From: Helicobacteraceae bacterium
GTDB lineage: Bacteria; Campylobacterota; Campylobacteria; Campylobacterales; Sulfurimonadaceae
NCBI GenBank assembly: GCA_947498025.1
Contig: CANMJR010000003.1
Span: forward strand, 1 to 64,000
DNA: 64,000 nucleotides
Direction: 5' to 3'
How positions within the stretch are numbered: the first letter of the stretch is position 1; each line of letters starts with the position of its first letter. Below the pieces are notes generated by a model, which made no database searches, was not told where the DNA came from, and saw nothing but the letters and a program-made list of their open reading frames with translations. The position numbers were made by a program, and so were the translations under genes. This document shows, in pieces, positions 8,176 to 16,840 of this stretch.

Positions 8176-8922
8176 TTAATCTTTTATTTTACTCCACAAA
8201 ATGCCAATATACTCATGCACAGCTCTCTCTGAAACACAAAAGGAGTTCATATCCGGAGCCACTAAATATCCTTTAAACTCATCCTTTATAAAATCGCTCG
8301 GAGCTGCAATAGGATTTAATCCAATTGAGTTAAAGAGTTTCATAGCCCGTGGCATGTGGGTCGCTGAAGTGACGAGTATAAACGGCTCGTCTGCTGCTAA
8401 ACTTTTTGTAAAGAGCGCCTCCTCTTTTGTATCTTTTGGATTAGGCTCTATTATAATCTCTTCGGGTTTCACTCCGAGTGCTATTGCCAAAGATGCGTTC
8501 ATCTGCGCATTAGATGTATTCGTATCGCCAGCATACCCTGTAAATATCAGTTTTGAACCCGCTATCTGATTATGGATTAGTATCCCCTCCAAAACTCTTT
8601 TAATTCCTGCAGAACTTATTTGCGATGATAAAGGCTGTGCTGGGTCAGTATTATGTCCATTACCCAAAACATGGATATATTTGACACTCTGTTGATACGC
8701 ATATTTTGGATACTGCTCTTCCAAATTTTTCGCTAGAGCGTTAGAAAAAGGTTGGTAAGAGAATAAAAACAGCACTCCACATGCAGCGAGTAAAAAGCCC
8801 TTAGCCAAGCTCTGTTTTTTCATAAACAGCAGGGAAAGACCAATTACAAAAAGTGCTAAAACCATTCCGTACGGCTCAACAAAAAAAGAGACAAACTTCT
8901 TTAAAAAAAATCCTATTTCCAC
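8176..8922 (-). CDS. ElyC/SanA/YdcF-family (DUF218) membrane protein
   Basis: This 248-aa protein has two N-terminal membrane helices (GMVLALFVIGLSLLFM and GFLLAACGVLFLFSYQ) followed by a DUF218 domain: KYIHVLGNGHNTDP, SSAGIKRVLEGI, KLIFTGYAGDTNTSNAQMNA, EEIIIEPNPKDTKEEAL and PFILVTSATHMPRAMKLF. ElyC-like proteins are linked to envelope/peptidoglycan precursor metabolism at low temperature in E. coli. The gene starts 3 nt after the P-type ATPase ends, and its stop meets the TolC-like gene, so it belongs to the same operon. Confidence 0.9.
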   Translation of the reverse strand: MEIGFFLKKFVSFFVEPYGMVLALFVIGLSLLFMKKQSLAKGFLLAACGVLFLFSYQPFSNALAKNLEEQYPKYAYQQSVKYIHVLGNGHNTDPAQPLSSQISSAGIKRVLEGILIHNQIAGSKLIFTGYAGDTNTSNAQMNASLAIALGVKPEEIIIEPNPKDTKEEALFTKSLAADEPFILVTSATHMPRAMKLFNSIGLNPIAAPSDFIKDEFKGYLVAPDMNSFCVSERAVHEYIGILWSKIKD

Positions 8923-8925
8923 CTT

Positions 8926-11604
8926 TTACCCATCCGCCAAATTTAATTTTTTAAGTCTAAAATATTTATATGTTTCGTGTGATAGTAGCAATATTATAGG
9001 AAACGGCACAAGCAGCAACAAATCTGCTCCGTCCACATGAGCCGTATTAAAAACTTTTTGAACAGACGCAACATTTAAAAGAGCCCACATCCAAACGACA
9101 ATCATAAAAGAAGAAAAGAGCAACATCTTATTGGATGTTACATTAAGCGTCCAGATATTAAAATCCCAACTTCTCAGACTCCAAGAGTTTGCAAGATGAG
9201 TAGTAATTGCACCAAGAAGAGTCATGGTCATGGCCTGTGCTTGAAGATGTGGGTCATGCAAATCAACTTGACCATATTGCCAACCATGACGCAGCAAAAA
9301 TATTATAAAGGCAAACATAGCTGCACTCGCTTCTATTATACCTATAAAGAAATACCCTCTTTTAAACACTTCCCAATCCAGTATTTTCTCATTTTTTGAG
9401 ATGGGCGGTTTTTTCATAATATTTTTTTCAGGTGCTTCACTTCCAAGACCAAGCCCTGGGAGCATGTTTGAGCCTAAATCTATTGACAACATTTGTATAA
9501 CTGAGAGTGGATTTGGAATTTTAAGAAAAAATGAAAGTACATAAGGAACAATCTCCGGGACATTGGACGAGATTATATAAGTCACAACTTTTTTGATGTT
9601 GTAATACACCGTTCTCCCCTCTTCTATGGCTGAAACAATCGAGTTGAAATTATCATCTAAAAGAATCATATCACCCGCTTCTTTGGCAACATCACTCCCG
9701 CTTCCCATGGCAATTCCGATATTTGCTTTTTTAAGAGATGGAGCATCATTCACCCCATCCCCGGTCATTGCCACGACCTCTTCATTTTTTTGTAGCAAGT
9801 CGGCAATTCTTAGTTTTTGGCTACTCGCCATCCTAGCAAATATAAAAGTTTTCTCTTTGAGCATCTCCTGAAGCACTTCATCGCTCAGTCTTTCAACCTC
9901 TTTACCGGTCAAAACAGTATCAAATTTAAGTCCGATATCTCTACCGATTGAGGCCGCGGTATTAGCATTGTCCCCCGTAATCATAATAATACGAATTCCG
10001 GCACTGTAACATTTTTGCAAAGCCTCTTTTACCTCCGGACGGGCTATATCCATAATCGCCACTAAACCTAAAAGCGTCAAACCATCTTCTGCATCTTTAT
10101 CATGTACCGCAACTGCCAAAACTCTATAGGCTCTGTTCTCAAAAGCTAAAAGCTCTTTTTCAATTTTTTGTTTAGCCGCATCATCGAACTCTTTAATGCC
10201 GTCACAGTCTTGAAAATAGGCTGTTTTCTCAAAAATTGCCTCCGGAGCACCTTTTACAAAAAGTCTGTTTTTTCCATCTAATTCACCAAAGGATGACATC
10301 ATTTTTCGCTCACTGCTAAATGGATTTTCTTTTGTTTTATTAAAACTGTTCACTATCTTATATTTATGAGCTGCTGCGACTAAAGCTAACTCAGTCGGGT
10401 CTCCGATTCTTTTACCATCTTCAATGAAGGCGCGAGAATTAAACAAAACAGACTGTAATAAATGTTTTAAATACTCTTTGGAATTACTGTTTTCATTCTC
10501 AAAGCTGAATGCACCTTCCAGCTCATACCCACCACCACTAATTTTAATTTTTTCACCACTGCTTAAATATATCTCTTGAAGCGTCATCTCATTTTTTGTG
10601 AGTGTGCCTGTTTTATCTGTACAGATAGTCGTAACGCTTCCAAGAGTTTGAACCGAAGCCAAATTTTTAATGAGTGCATTTTTTTTTGCCATTCTTTGGG
10701 AGGCGATGGAGAGCGAAAGTGTAATGGTTGGAAGCAGACCCTCAGGTATATTTGCAACAATTAAAGAGAGTGCAAATAGAGCGGCAATAATGAAGCCCTT
10801 ACCGGAAAAATAACCTAAGGCAAAAAAAACAACACCGACAACCAATGCTATGATAGTGAAGAATCTTGTCATAATCACTATCTCTTTTTCAAGAGGTGTC
10901 ATACCTTTTTCTATAGTCCTTGTAAGTGTGGCAATTTTACCAAACTCTGTTGCCATGCCGGTTGCGACTACTATGGCAATTGCACTCCCATTTACTACGG
11001 TCGTTCCTGCATACACCATATTTTTTGCATCGATACTTCTTGAAGCAGAACCGTGACTGAGTTCTCTTTTACTCGGTTTTGATTCACCATTAAGAGAGGA
11101 TATATTTATATAGAGTTCATTTATCTCTATTAAAACAGCATCTGCTGCAATTTTATCGCCCTCTTCTATAATTATAATATCACCGACTACTAAATCTGTT
11201 GCATCAATTCGCTGAATGAGAGAGTCTCTTTTTACTTTTGTATTTGTCGGTATAAGTTTTAAAAGTTCCTCTATGGCTCTATCGGCTTTAAAATATTGCC
11301 AAAATGAGAAAGAGGCATTTATAAATACTGCTCCGAAAATTGCATATCCTAAGATATCATAACTGTTCTTTGGCTCATAAAAGTCAGCCACAAAAGCCAA
11401 CATGCCGGCAACTTCAAGAATAATCGGAAAAAATTGAATATATTGTTTGAAGTACTCTTTTATGTAACTCTTTTTAGCTTTTTTCTCAATGATATTTTTA
11501 CCGAACTGCTCTTGTCTTGATTTGACCTCAGAGCTATTTAAGCCACTTTCACAACTTCTAAACTTGTCAAAAAGTTCGGATTTACTTAAGGTAAAACTCT
11601 TCAT
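8926..11604 (-). CDS. P-type (type II-like) cation-transporting ATPase
   Basis: This 892-aa protein has all P-type ATPase elements: actuator domain (SSLNGESKPSKREL, the TGES-type loop reading NGES), membrane helix 4 motif VANIPEGLLPTITLSL, phosphorylation site CTDKTGTLTKNEMT, nucleotide-binding KGAPEAIF, MITGDNANTA, and hinge TGDGVNDAPSLKKANIGIAM. The PEGL motif places it with type II pumps (Ca2+, Na+/K+, or proton-like relatives); ion specificity cannot be read from this. About ten membrane helices. Its start overlaps the upstream Usp gene by 4 nt, which ties the pump to a stress-sensor-like protein. Confidence 0.95.
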   Translation of the reverse strand: MKSFTLSKSELFDKFRSCESGLNSSEVKSRQEQFGKNIIEKKAKKSYIKEYFKQYIQFFPIILEVAGMLAFVADFYEPKNSYDILGYAIFGAVFINASFSFWQYFKADRAIEELLKLIPTNTKVKRDSLIQRIDATDLVVGDIIIIEEGDKIAADAVLIEINELYINISSLNGESKPSKRELSHGSASRSIDAKNMVYAGTTVVNGSAIAIVVATGMATEFGKIATLTRTIEKGMTPLEKEIVIMTRFFTIIALVVGVVFFALGYFSGKGFIIAALFALSLIVANIPEGLLPTITLSLSIASQRMAKKNALIKNLASVQTLGSVTTICTDKTGTLTKNEMTLQEIYLSSGEKIKISGGGYELEGAFSFENENSNSKEYLKHLLQSVLFNSRAFIEDGKRIGDPTELALVAAAHKYKIVNSFNKTKENPFSSERKMMSSFGELDGKNRLFVKGAPEAIFEKTAYFQDCDGIKEFDDAAKQKIEKELLAFENRAYRVLAVAVHDKDAEDGLTLLGLVAIMDIARPEVKEALQKCYSAGIRIIMITGDNANTAASIGRDIGLKFDTVLTGKEVERLSDEVLQEMLKEKTFIFARMASSQKLRIADLLQKNEEVVAMTGDGVNDAPSLKKANIGIAMGSGSDVAKEAGDMILLDDNFNSIVSAIEEGRTVYYNIKKVVTYIISSNVPEIVPYVLSFFLKIPNPLSVIQMLSIDLGSNMLPGLGLGSEAPEKNIMKKPPISKNEKILDWEVFKRGYFFIGIIEASAAMFAFIIFLLRHGWQYGQVDLHDPHLQAQAMTMTLLGAITTHLANSWSLRSWDFNIWTLNVTSNKMLLFSSFMIVVWMWALLNVASVQKVFNTAHVDGADLLLLVPFPIILLLSHETYKYFRLKKLNLADG

Positions 11605-12407
11605 TCGTCATCATCGCATGGTATAAAATAAATGCTATTTATCATCGGCTTTTCAAAAAGAGTCTCTATAGGATGACAGTAAAAAAAATTTCTTTTATGA
11701 TGCCCGCCGATAATCGCCAAATCATAACTGTTTTTTGCAATGTGAGACTGCACCTCATACCCCTCAATTAGGGCATAACTATGTTTAATAGAAAACTTTA
11801 TATTCATAATAATTGCCAATCTAAAATAGTGTCTAAGATTAAACATCACATTTTGAAGTTTAATTTTCACATCTTTGGCACTTAAGAGTGCTGCTTGACT
11901 TTTTTTTATCTCATCCACGGAAAATATTTCAGCAGTTGCGCTGTAGGCGTTCACAAAAGCGGTAAAAAAAGTAAATTTATTAATAGAGAATTGATAACCT
12001 CGAATTGGCATGATAATTTTTTCTACGCCCACTGCACCGGTGAATTTCACAACTTTTACCACTGCCAAATCCACTCTCAACCCTAGTTTTATAACTTTTT
12101 TAACAAATGATTGTTCAAATATTGAACGGTCATGTTTTGTAGAACAGAACAGTATGTCAATGTTTTTATCTAAGATGAGTTGTTCAAGTTCTTTGAGACT
12201 TTCGTAAATAATCAACTCTACTTCAACATCAAGCGAAGTAGCCAGCTTTTTTATATCTGCAAAAACTTTATCAATTGCGGGTAATTTATCATTCTCTTTA
12301 ATATGAACCAGACTTAGCTTTAAAGAGAAGCTTTTTGCGTAATGGAGTGCATATATTGAAGATGTTTCGCAAATCATATTTGAATTTATTAGACTGACTA
12401 CTCGCAT
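11601..12407 (-). CDS. Tandem universal-stress-protein-like protein
   Basis: This 268-aa protein has a first Usp-like half (VSLINSNMICETSSIYALHYAKSF, later EQLILDKNIDILFCSTKHDR) and a second (KIIMPIRGYQFSINKFTFF, later SYDLAIIGGHHKR). The ATP-binding GxxGx9GS motif of ATP-binding Usp proteins is not seen, so it may not bind nucleotide. GGAG lies about 6 nt upstream of the ATG. It is the first gene of the seven-gene run to 3894 and overlaps the P-type ATPase start by 4 nt, suggesting that it tunes the pump. Confidence 0.72.
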   Translation of the reverse strand: MRVVSLINSNMICETSSIYALHYAKSFSLKLSLVHIKENDKLPAIDKVFADIKKLATSLDVEVELIIYESLKELEQLILDKNIDILFCSTKHDRSIFEQSFVKKVIKLGLRVDLAVVKVVKFTGAVGVEKIIMPIRGYQFSINKFTFFTAFVNAYSATAEIFSVDEIKKSQAALLSAKDVKIKLQNVMFNLRHYFRLAIIMNIKFSIKHSYALIEGYEVQSHIAKNSYDLAIIGGHHKRNFFYCHPIETLFEKPMINSIYFIPCDDDE

Positions 12408-12549
12408 GTGGACTCCATTTTTTTTGATACGGCTCTCTTCTTTTAGAACAACATAAAAAGTTATAAATTATGAAGTGCTGATTATAGCATGTTTGCATTT
12501 TTTGTGATTTCTTTTTTGATATAATTCCACAAAAAAGATGGATAAAAAG

Positions 12550-13284
12550 ATGCAAATATTCGGAAAATACGCAACAAATTTTGATGTAGAATACTTAGTA
12601 GAACACTATATTTACATACCAAATGAAGATGAAACTATAGATGTAGAAGAGTTTGAAGCACTGCTCAAAAACAGAAGAAAGAGCGTTGCCGGAACTCTGT
12701 TTTTTTACAACCCTTGCATCTCTCCTATCGGATACAACACCAACTCTAGGCTTGCAGACCAAGGGTATGAGTTTGAGGGTAAATACAATGAACTTAATTT
12801 TGACGACATGTCACACCTTCTAGCCAATGCGACAAAGAGTGAATACAAAGGGAAGCTTTTAGAGATAAAATATCTCTTCAACATCAATAAACCCAACATC
12901 GAACAGATGCCTATTTTGGAAGTGTTTGACAATGATTTAAATATATACAACAGCACTCAACTCACCCGCTTTGACAAAGAACTCAATTACCAAGATTATC
13001 TCAATATCCGCTTCAACGGTAAATTTGTCTTCTTCGGCTGGGGACACAAGTACGAAAAACACCACAAAAGTATTGTTACTTACGCAAGAAACATAGCGAT
13101 ACAAGCCGAAAAACTAGGCAAAGAGATAGTTTACATGTACGACAACACCTTTGACAAACAAGAAAGTAAAGAGAATGCGCACTTCCTTTCGCCGCTAGCA
13201 GTCGGAAAACTCAGACTCGTCCGTGCCAATGCTTTCAAAAATGCCTTTAGAACAAATCCTCCGACTATTCAGAAGATAGGGTAA
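12550..13284 (+). CDS. Uncharacterised 244-aa soluble protein
   Basis: Family not recognised. The protein has no signal peptide or membrane helix. It is rich in aromatic residues and Asn, with segments FDVEYLVEHYIYIPNEDE, TLFFYNPCISPIGYNTNS, FNGKFVFFGWGHKYEKHH and AIQAEKLGKEIVYMYDN. A TATAAT box at 12520-12525 suggests its own promoter starting near 12532. That leaves only a few bases before the ATG at 12538, so the second ATG (12550), with GGA about 7 nt upstream, is preferred. It is divergent from the Usp gene and stands alone. The frame is well kept, so it is probably expressed. Confidence 0.7.
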   Translation: MQIFGKYATNFDVEYLVEHYIYIPNEDETIDVEEFEALLKNRRKSVAGTLFFYNPCISPIGYNTNSRLADQGYEFEGKYNELNFDDMSHLLANATKSEYKGKLLEIKYLFNINKPNIEQMPILEVFDNDLNIYNSTQLTRFDKELNYQDYLNIRFNGKFVFFGWGHKYEKHHKSIVTYARNIAIQAEKLGKEIVYMYDNTFDKQESKENAHFLSPLAVGKLRLVRANAFKNAFRTNPPTIQKIG

Positions 13285-13335
13285 GAATCGTTTAGCAGAT
13301 TGTCACACCAAGAGCGTTTACCACTTCGTTCGCTC

Positions 13336-13359
13336 ACATGTGGAAATATTTCTACATGT
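13336..13359. repeat. Inverted repeat between convergent genes
   Basis: ACATGTGGAAAT is followed immediately by ATTTCTACATGT, a 12-bp inverted repeat with one mismatch and no loop. It lies between the stops of two convergent genes (13284 and 13379) and may act as a weak bidirectional terminator, although there is no T tract. Confidence 0.45.
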
Positions 13360-13378
13360 AGAGATTCAACACTTGATA

Positions 13379-14497
13379 TTAAAGTTTTTTAGCCCATCTT
13401 GCAAAAAATCTCGCTGGGGTCAGTCTCTCACTTATTTTTTTACCGACAAGTATATGCTCACTCAAAAGCTTTGCTAAATAGGGTGCCAATACAAAACCGT
13501 ATCCGCCGTTTCCGTTTATCATGTAGAGGTTTGGATAGTAAGCGTATTCATCATAGTTTGGTTTTTTTGTTTTAAACTTCAAATTTCCATAAGAGAGAGT
13601 TTCATTCGACATAACCAAGCCGCCGATGAGCGGCATATAATCAAACGAGCCAGACCTCAGCCCTGTAAAATCTCTTATAACTTCTACATTTTCAAGATTC
13701 AGAGTTCGTGATGCTTTTTCTAGCAGCTCTGCCCTCCCCTCGTTTATATCATAAGGCTCACACTCTTTTTGCGGATGATAGTGAATATTATGCGTCGCAC
13801 CGATTGCAAGGCAACCATTTGAACTGGGTGAGATAGAGACAAACTGATGGATTGAGCATGGATTTTGCGTGGTGGTTTTTATATCTATGCGGTGTCCCCA
13901 AACGCCGCGAAGCTTTATGTATGGCTCTTTTATGATTGCTTCATACGCACCGATTGCCAAAACAACATCTTTTGCGTAGTAACTCTCATTTATAATCCAT
14001 ACCCCATCATCATAGACCAAACTCTCAACTTTTTCTTTTACAAACCGAGCATTTTTACTCAGAGCCTCGCACATGGCTTTTGCATTTACTACGCCGCCAT
14101 CAATGCAGATATTTTCTTGGGATGTTGCTTCCGGGGTCAACTGTTCTAAAAGCTCTTTAGGAGGAGTTTTCAGTTCTAAAGAGGTCTTTTTTTTATACGC
14201 TTTTACTATTTCGGAGTCATCTTCATCTTGGGCAATATGCATAAGCGGAGCTTTTGTGAGAAGATGTGAAAAGTTTTTTTCATAAAAACCCATGCTATAA
14301 ACAAAAGCATCATGAATCAACTCTTTTAACTCACCGCTCTTTGAAAATTTTGGAGAAATAAACGCTCCGGCAGCACCGCTTCCGCCATGTGCAACACCAC
14401 CCATGTCAAAGATAATAACACTCTTTTTTGCTTGGCTAAACTCGTGTGCAACGCTGCAACCATTAATACCGGCACCGATTATGGCTATATCACACAT
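13379..14497 (-). CDS. FAD-dependent oxidoreductase, DAO family (MnmC C-domain-like)
   Basis: This is a protein of about 372 aa with an N-terminal Rossmann FAD motif (IAIIGAGINGCSVAHEF, then a Glu/Asp-type strand end IIFDMGG), HGGSGAAGAFISPKF, a mid-protein DGGVVNAKAMCEAL and a C-terminal NGNGGYGFVLAPYLAKLL. This matches the D-amino-acid oxidase/glycine oxidase-like fold and especially the C-terminal half of the bifunctional tRNA enzyme MnmC, which removes carboxymethyl groups from wobble uridine precursors. The methyltransferase half is not present here. The ATG at 14497 is preferred (AGGAG 5 nt upstream) over the GTG at 14503. Confidence 0.82.
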   Translation of the reverse strand: MCDIAIIGAGINGCSVAHEFSQAKKSVIIFDMGGVAHGGSGAAGAFISPKFSKSGELKELIHDAFVYSMGFYEKNFSHLLTKAPLMHIAQDEDDSEIVKAYKKKTSLELKTPPKELLEQLTPEATSQENICIDGGVVNAKAMCEALSKNARFVKEKVESLVYDDGVWIINESYYAKDVVLAIGAYEAIIKEPYIKLRGVWGHRIDIKTTTQNPCSIHQFVSISPSSNGCLAIGATHNIHYHPQKECEPYDINEGRAELLEKASRTLNLENVEVIRDFTGLRSGSFDYMPLIGGLVMSNETLSYGNLKFKTKKPNYDEYAYYPNLYMINGNGGYGFVLAPYLAKLLSEHILVGKKISERLTPARFFARWAKKL

Positions 14498-14602
14498 GCA
14501 CACTCCTGAATTATGTTTCTAGTAAAAGTTTGAAATATATTCCTAACTCACTCTCACATTTTAATATTCAGGATTTTATCTGCAAGAGAGTTAAGATGTG
14601 CT

Positions 14603-14935
14603 TCAAGCGATGGTTCGCGCCGCCGGACTTGCATTTAATCTATCAAGAGGGATTTCTCGCCCTGTTGTTTGGCAAACTCCATAAGTTCCACTCTTTATAC
14701 GCATCAAAGCATCGTCAATTTCTATAAGTTCTAATTTTAAATGCGCAAGTATCCGTTGATCTTTTGTATTTTGGATCTGAAGTTCTGCCATGTCCTCAGC
14801 GTCGTCAATCTCATCTTCAATCATTAATACGTTTAGCTCATCCCTAAGAATTTCAATACCTTCTTGAACTCTATCCCTTTCGCTAATGAGTTTTTTCTCA
14901 AAACTATCTAAATCTAAATCATCTCTCTTTTTCAT
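14603..14935 (-). CDS. DksA/TraR-family protein without a complete zinc finger
   Basis: This 110-aa protein has the coiled-coil hairpin of DksA-like factors (FEKKLISERDRVQEGIEI then DAEDMAELQIQN) and the C-terminal GTYGVCQTTGREIPLDRL, which is the DksA zinc-finger region. Only one of the four usual Cys is present (YGVCQTTG) and the protein ends SPAARTIA where the second Cys pair should be. Cys-poor, zinc-free DksA variants exist (for example DksA2 of Pseudomonas, from memory). The family binds the RNA polymerase secondary channel and modifies promoter choice with ppGpp. It overlaps the upstream gene by 4 nt. Confidence 0.85.
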   Translation of the reverse strand: MKKRDDLDLDSFEKKLISERDRVQEGIEILRDELNVLMIEDEIDDAEDMAELQIQNTKDQRILAHLKLELIEIDDALMRIKSGTYGVCQTTGREIPLDRLNASPAARTIA

Positions 14936-15393
14936 GAGACGCTCCCGTTATGTTTAAAATGGCTAAGTAATTGGTCGTCTGGAATTTTTGTCAAATCTAA
15001 GTGAAGATTAATTTTCATATTATCTCCGACTGAGGGTTCAAGCAACGCAACTATTTGATTATTTATTGCCTTTGGCGCAGCAAAATACCAATATGTATAG
15101 TTGTATTTTTGTAAAGCTTCTGAAATTTGTTTCGCTATCTCTTTGATTCTACGGCGTTCCTCTTCTAACGCAATATTATGATTTTCTCCTGCCCCGCTTC
15201 CACACACACCGATTGAATCTGAATTCTGAAAATGCCCTTGCTTATCCGAAACCTTTTCACTCAATCTTTGATGAGCCTCAAGGCTATCAGCACTCTCATG
15301 AAGCTCGACATACTCTCTGCCAAGGGGCTCTTTTTGAATACTATAAAGTTTAAAACGCTGTAAATCTACGACAATAATTAATTCTGACGACAT
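14932..15393 (-). CDS. Host-attachment-family-like protein (PF10116-like)
   Basis: This 153-aa protein reads ELIIVVDLQRFKLYSIQ at the N-terminus, then EAHQRLSEKVSDKQGHF, an acidic/basic helix EEERRRIKEIAKQISEALQK, YWYFAAPKAINNQIVALL and NLHLDLTKIPDDQLLSHF. This order (short RNase-H-like strand, RLSDxxGRF-like stretch, FAxxIAxxL helix, LVxxAPxxxLxxL, DLTxLxxxxLxxHF) matches the bacterial 'protein required for attachment to host cells' family, which resembles archaeal release-factor-like folds. The true function is not known; the name comes from Agrobacterium. It is translationally coupled to the DksA-like gene (4-nt overlap). Confidence 0.75.
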   Translation of the reverse strand: MSSELIIVVDLQRFKLYSIQKEPLGREYVELHESADSLEAHQRLSEKVSDKQGHFQNSDSIGVCGSGAGENHNIALEEERRRIKEIAKQISEALQKYNYTYWYFAAPKAINNQIVALLEPSVGDNMKINLHLDLTKIPDDQLLSHFKHNGSVS

Positions 15394-15686
15394 GCTAACT
15401 CCTTTGTTTTATTCCAACAAGATATATCTAAGTAGACTCAGCATAGTTAATCTTTTGGGCTAAATTATTGTAGCAAAAAATATTAAAAATAATATATAAA
15501 AACTATAAAGATTTATAAATAATAAAACGATTGAATTAATGAAACATCCTTTCACTAAAAATATACAGATAAATTGTAACATCTAAAAAAAGATTATCTA
15601 TTTTTGCACTTTTTTTCTAACATGAAATTTGTTTAGACAGGATATATGTTATTATAAATTAATTTCATTTTGGGAGGAGAATCATA
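15394..15686. other. AT-rich divergent intergenic region
   Basis: This 293-bp region lies between divergent genes and is very AT-rich around 15475-15560. It must hold the promoters of the host-attachment-like/DksA-like pair (minus) and of the response regulator (plus). GGGAGGAG at about 15672-15679 is an unusually strong ribosome-binding site for the plus-strand gene. No RNA gene or repeat was seen. Confidence 0.5.
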
Positions 15687-16796
15687 ATGATAGATAATAA
15701 ACTTATTTTGGAACACTCCAAAAACCTGAATGTCCTATATGTAGAAGATGATGAAACGCTTCGGGATGCCACAAAAAAAATATTCTCAAATTATTTTAAA
15801 CTTGTTGATACGGCCGTTGACGGACAACATGGATTAGAAAAGTTTATTCAGTTTAAAAAAGAAAACAATGATTACTATGATTTGGTTATTAGCGACATCA
15901 ACATGCCCCGAATGAGTGGAATTGAGATGAGCAAAGCCATCATGCATGAAAATCCAGGACAGTCTATTATATTTATAACAGCACATAATGAAGCTTCATT
16001 CTTGCATGATGCTATTAAAATCGGAGTAAATGGTTTTTTAACCAAACCTATTGAACCGAATCAACTCAAAATTATTTTGTACAAAACGACACAAGCGATT
16101 AATGATAGTAAATTGATTGATGCTTTTTATAAACAGGTTGAAGAGCTTAATATGCAGCTTCAAGAAAGAAATGAGCAAATTAGCCAAGAGAAGGCTAAAC
16201 TCGAAGAACAAATTAGCTTGCTTAAAACGCAGGTCAATGCCACGAATGTAAAACATCATCAAGTCGAAAAACTGCTTCAGCACTCAACTCCTAAAATCTC
16301 AGAACCTCTCTTAAATGAATACTTTACGGGGGATGAAGATGAGGGGAGTGAAAATGTCCTTTTCATGAGCGATGACCGTGATGAAATGTCAGAGATATTT
16401 GATGAGATGCCGGAGTTGCTGATGCAGTACACCCTAGATAAAAATATCGATAATATTTATAGGATAACATCTAGTCTGGCAAAAATCTCCTCAATATTAC
16501 TGCGTTACACCCCTTTTCTTGACCCCCTTGCTGAGAGTTTTAGAAAACTCGCTTCAACCATCAACGATAATACTCAGCAATTTGTGAAGTTATTAGAGGA
16601 AAATCCGGATAGTACAATGATGCTTTATGATGCTGTCAGAATCGACATGGAACATTACATGAAGCGCTTTAGCATAGAGAGTATGGCTATGAAAAATATT
16701 CATCATATACACCATCCGACAACATTAAGTATTGAGCAGATTATAGGCATGTTCTCTCCTGAAAATATAGAGGAAGGCAAGATGGAGTTTTTTTAG
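15687..16796 (+). CDS. Response regulator with receiver domain and long helical output region
   Basis: This 369-aa protein has an N-terminal CheY-like receiver: VLYVEDDETLRD (acidic pocket, about residues 17-28), phospho-acceptor Asp in LVISDINMPRMSG (about residue 70), ITAHNE (conserved Thr/Ser) and FLTKPIEP (conserved Lys, about 118). A coiled coil with many Glu/Gln follows (about 145-190). The rest (about 215-369) is a helical domain with no recognised DNA-binding or enzymatic motif. It is followed after 44 bp by a PAS histidine kinase on the same strand, probably its partner. Confidence 0.88.
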   Translation: MIDNKLILEHSKNLNVLYVEDDETLRDATKKIFSNYFKLVDTAVDGQHGLEKFIQFKKENNDYYDLVISDINMPRMSGIEMSKAIMHENPGQSIIFITAHNEASFLHDAIKIGVNGFLTKPIEPNQLKIILYKTTQAINDSKLIDAFYKQVEELNMQLQERNEQISQEKAKLEEQISLLKTQVNATNVKHHQVEKLLQHSTPKISEPLLNEYFTGDEDEGSENVLFMSDDRDEMSEIFDEMPELLMQYTLDKNIDNIYRITSSLAKISSILLRYTPFLDPLAESFRKLASTINDNTQQFVKLLEENPDSTMMLYDAVRIDMEHYMKRFSIESMAMKNIHHIHHPTTLSIEQIIGMFSPENIEEGKMEFF

Positions 16797-16840
16797 ATAA
16801 AAAGAGATGCTGTATGAAAAATACTAAAGTGAGTTAAGCC

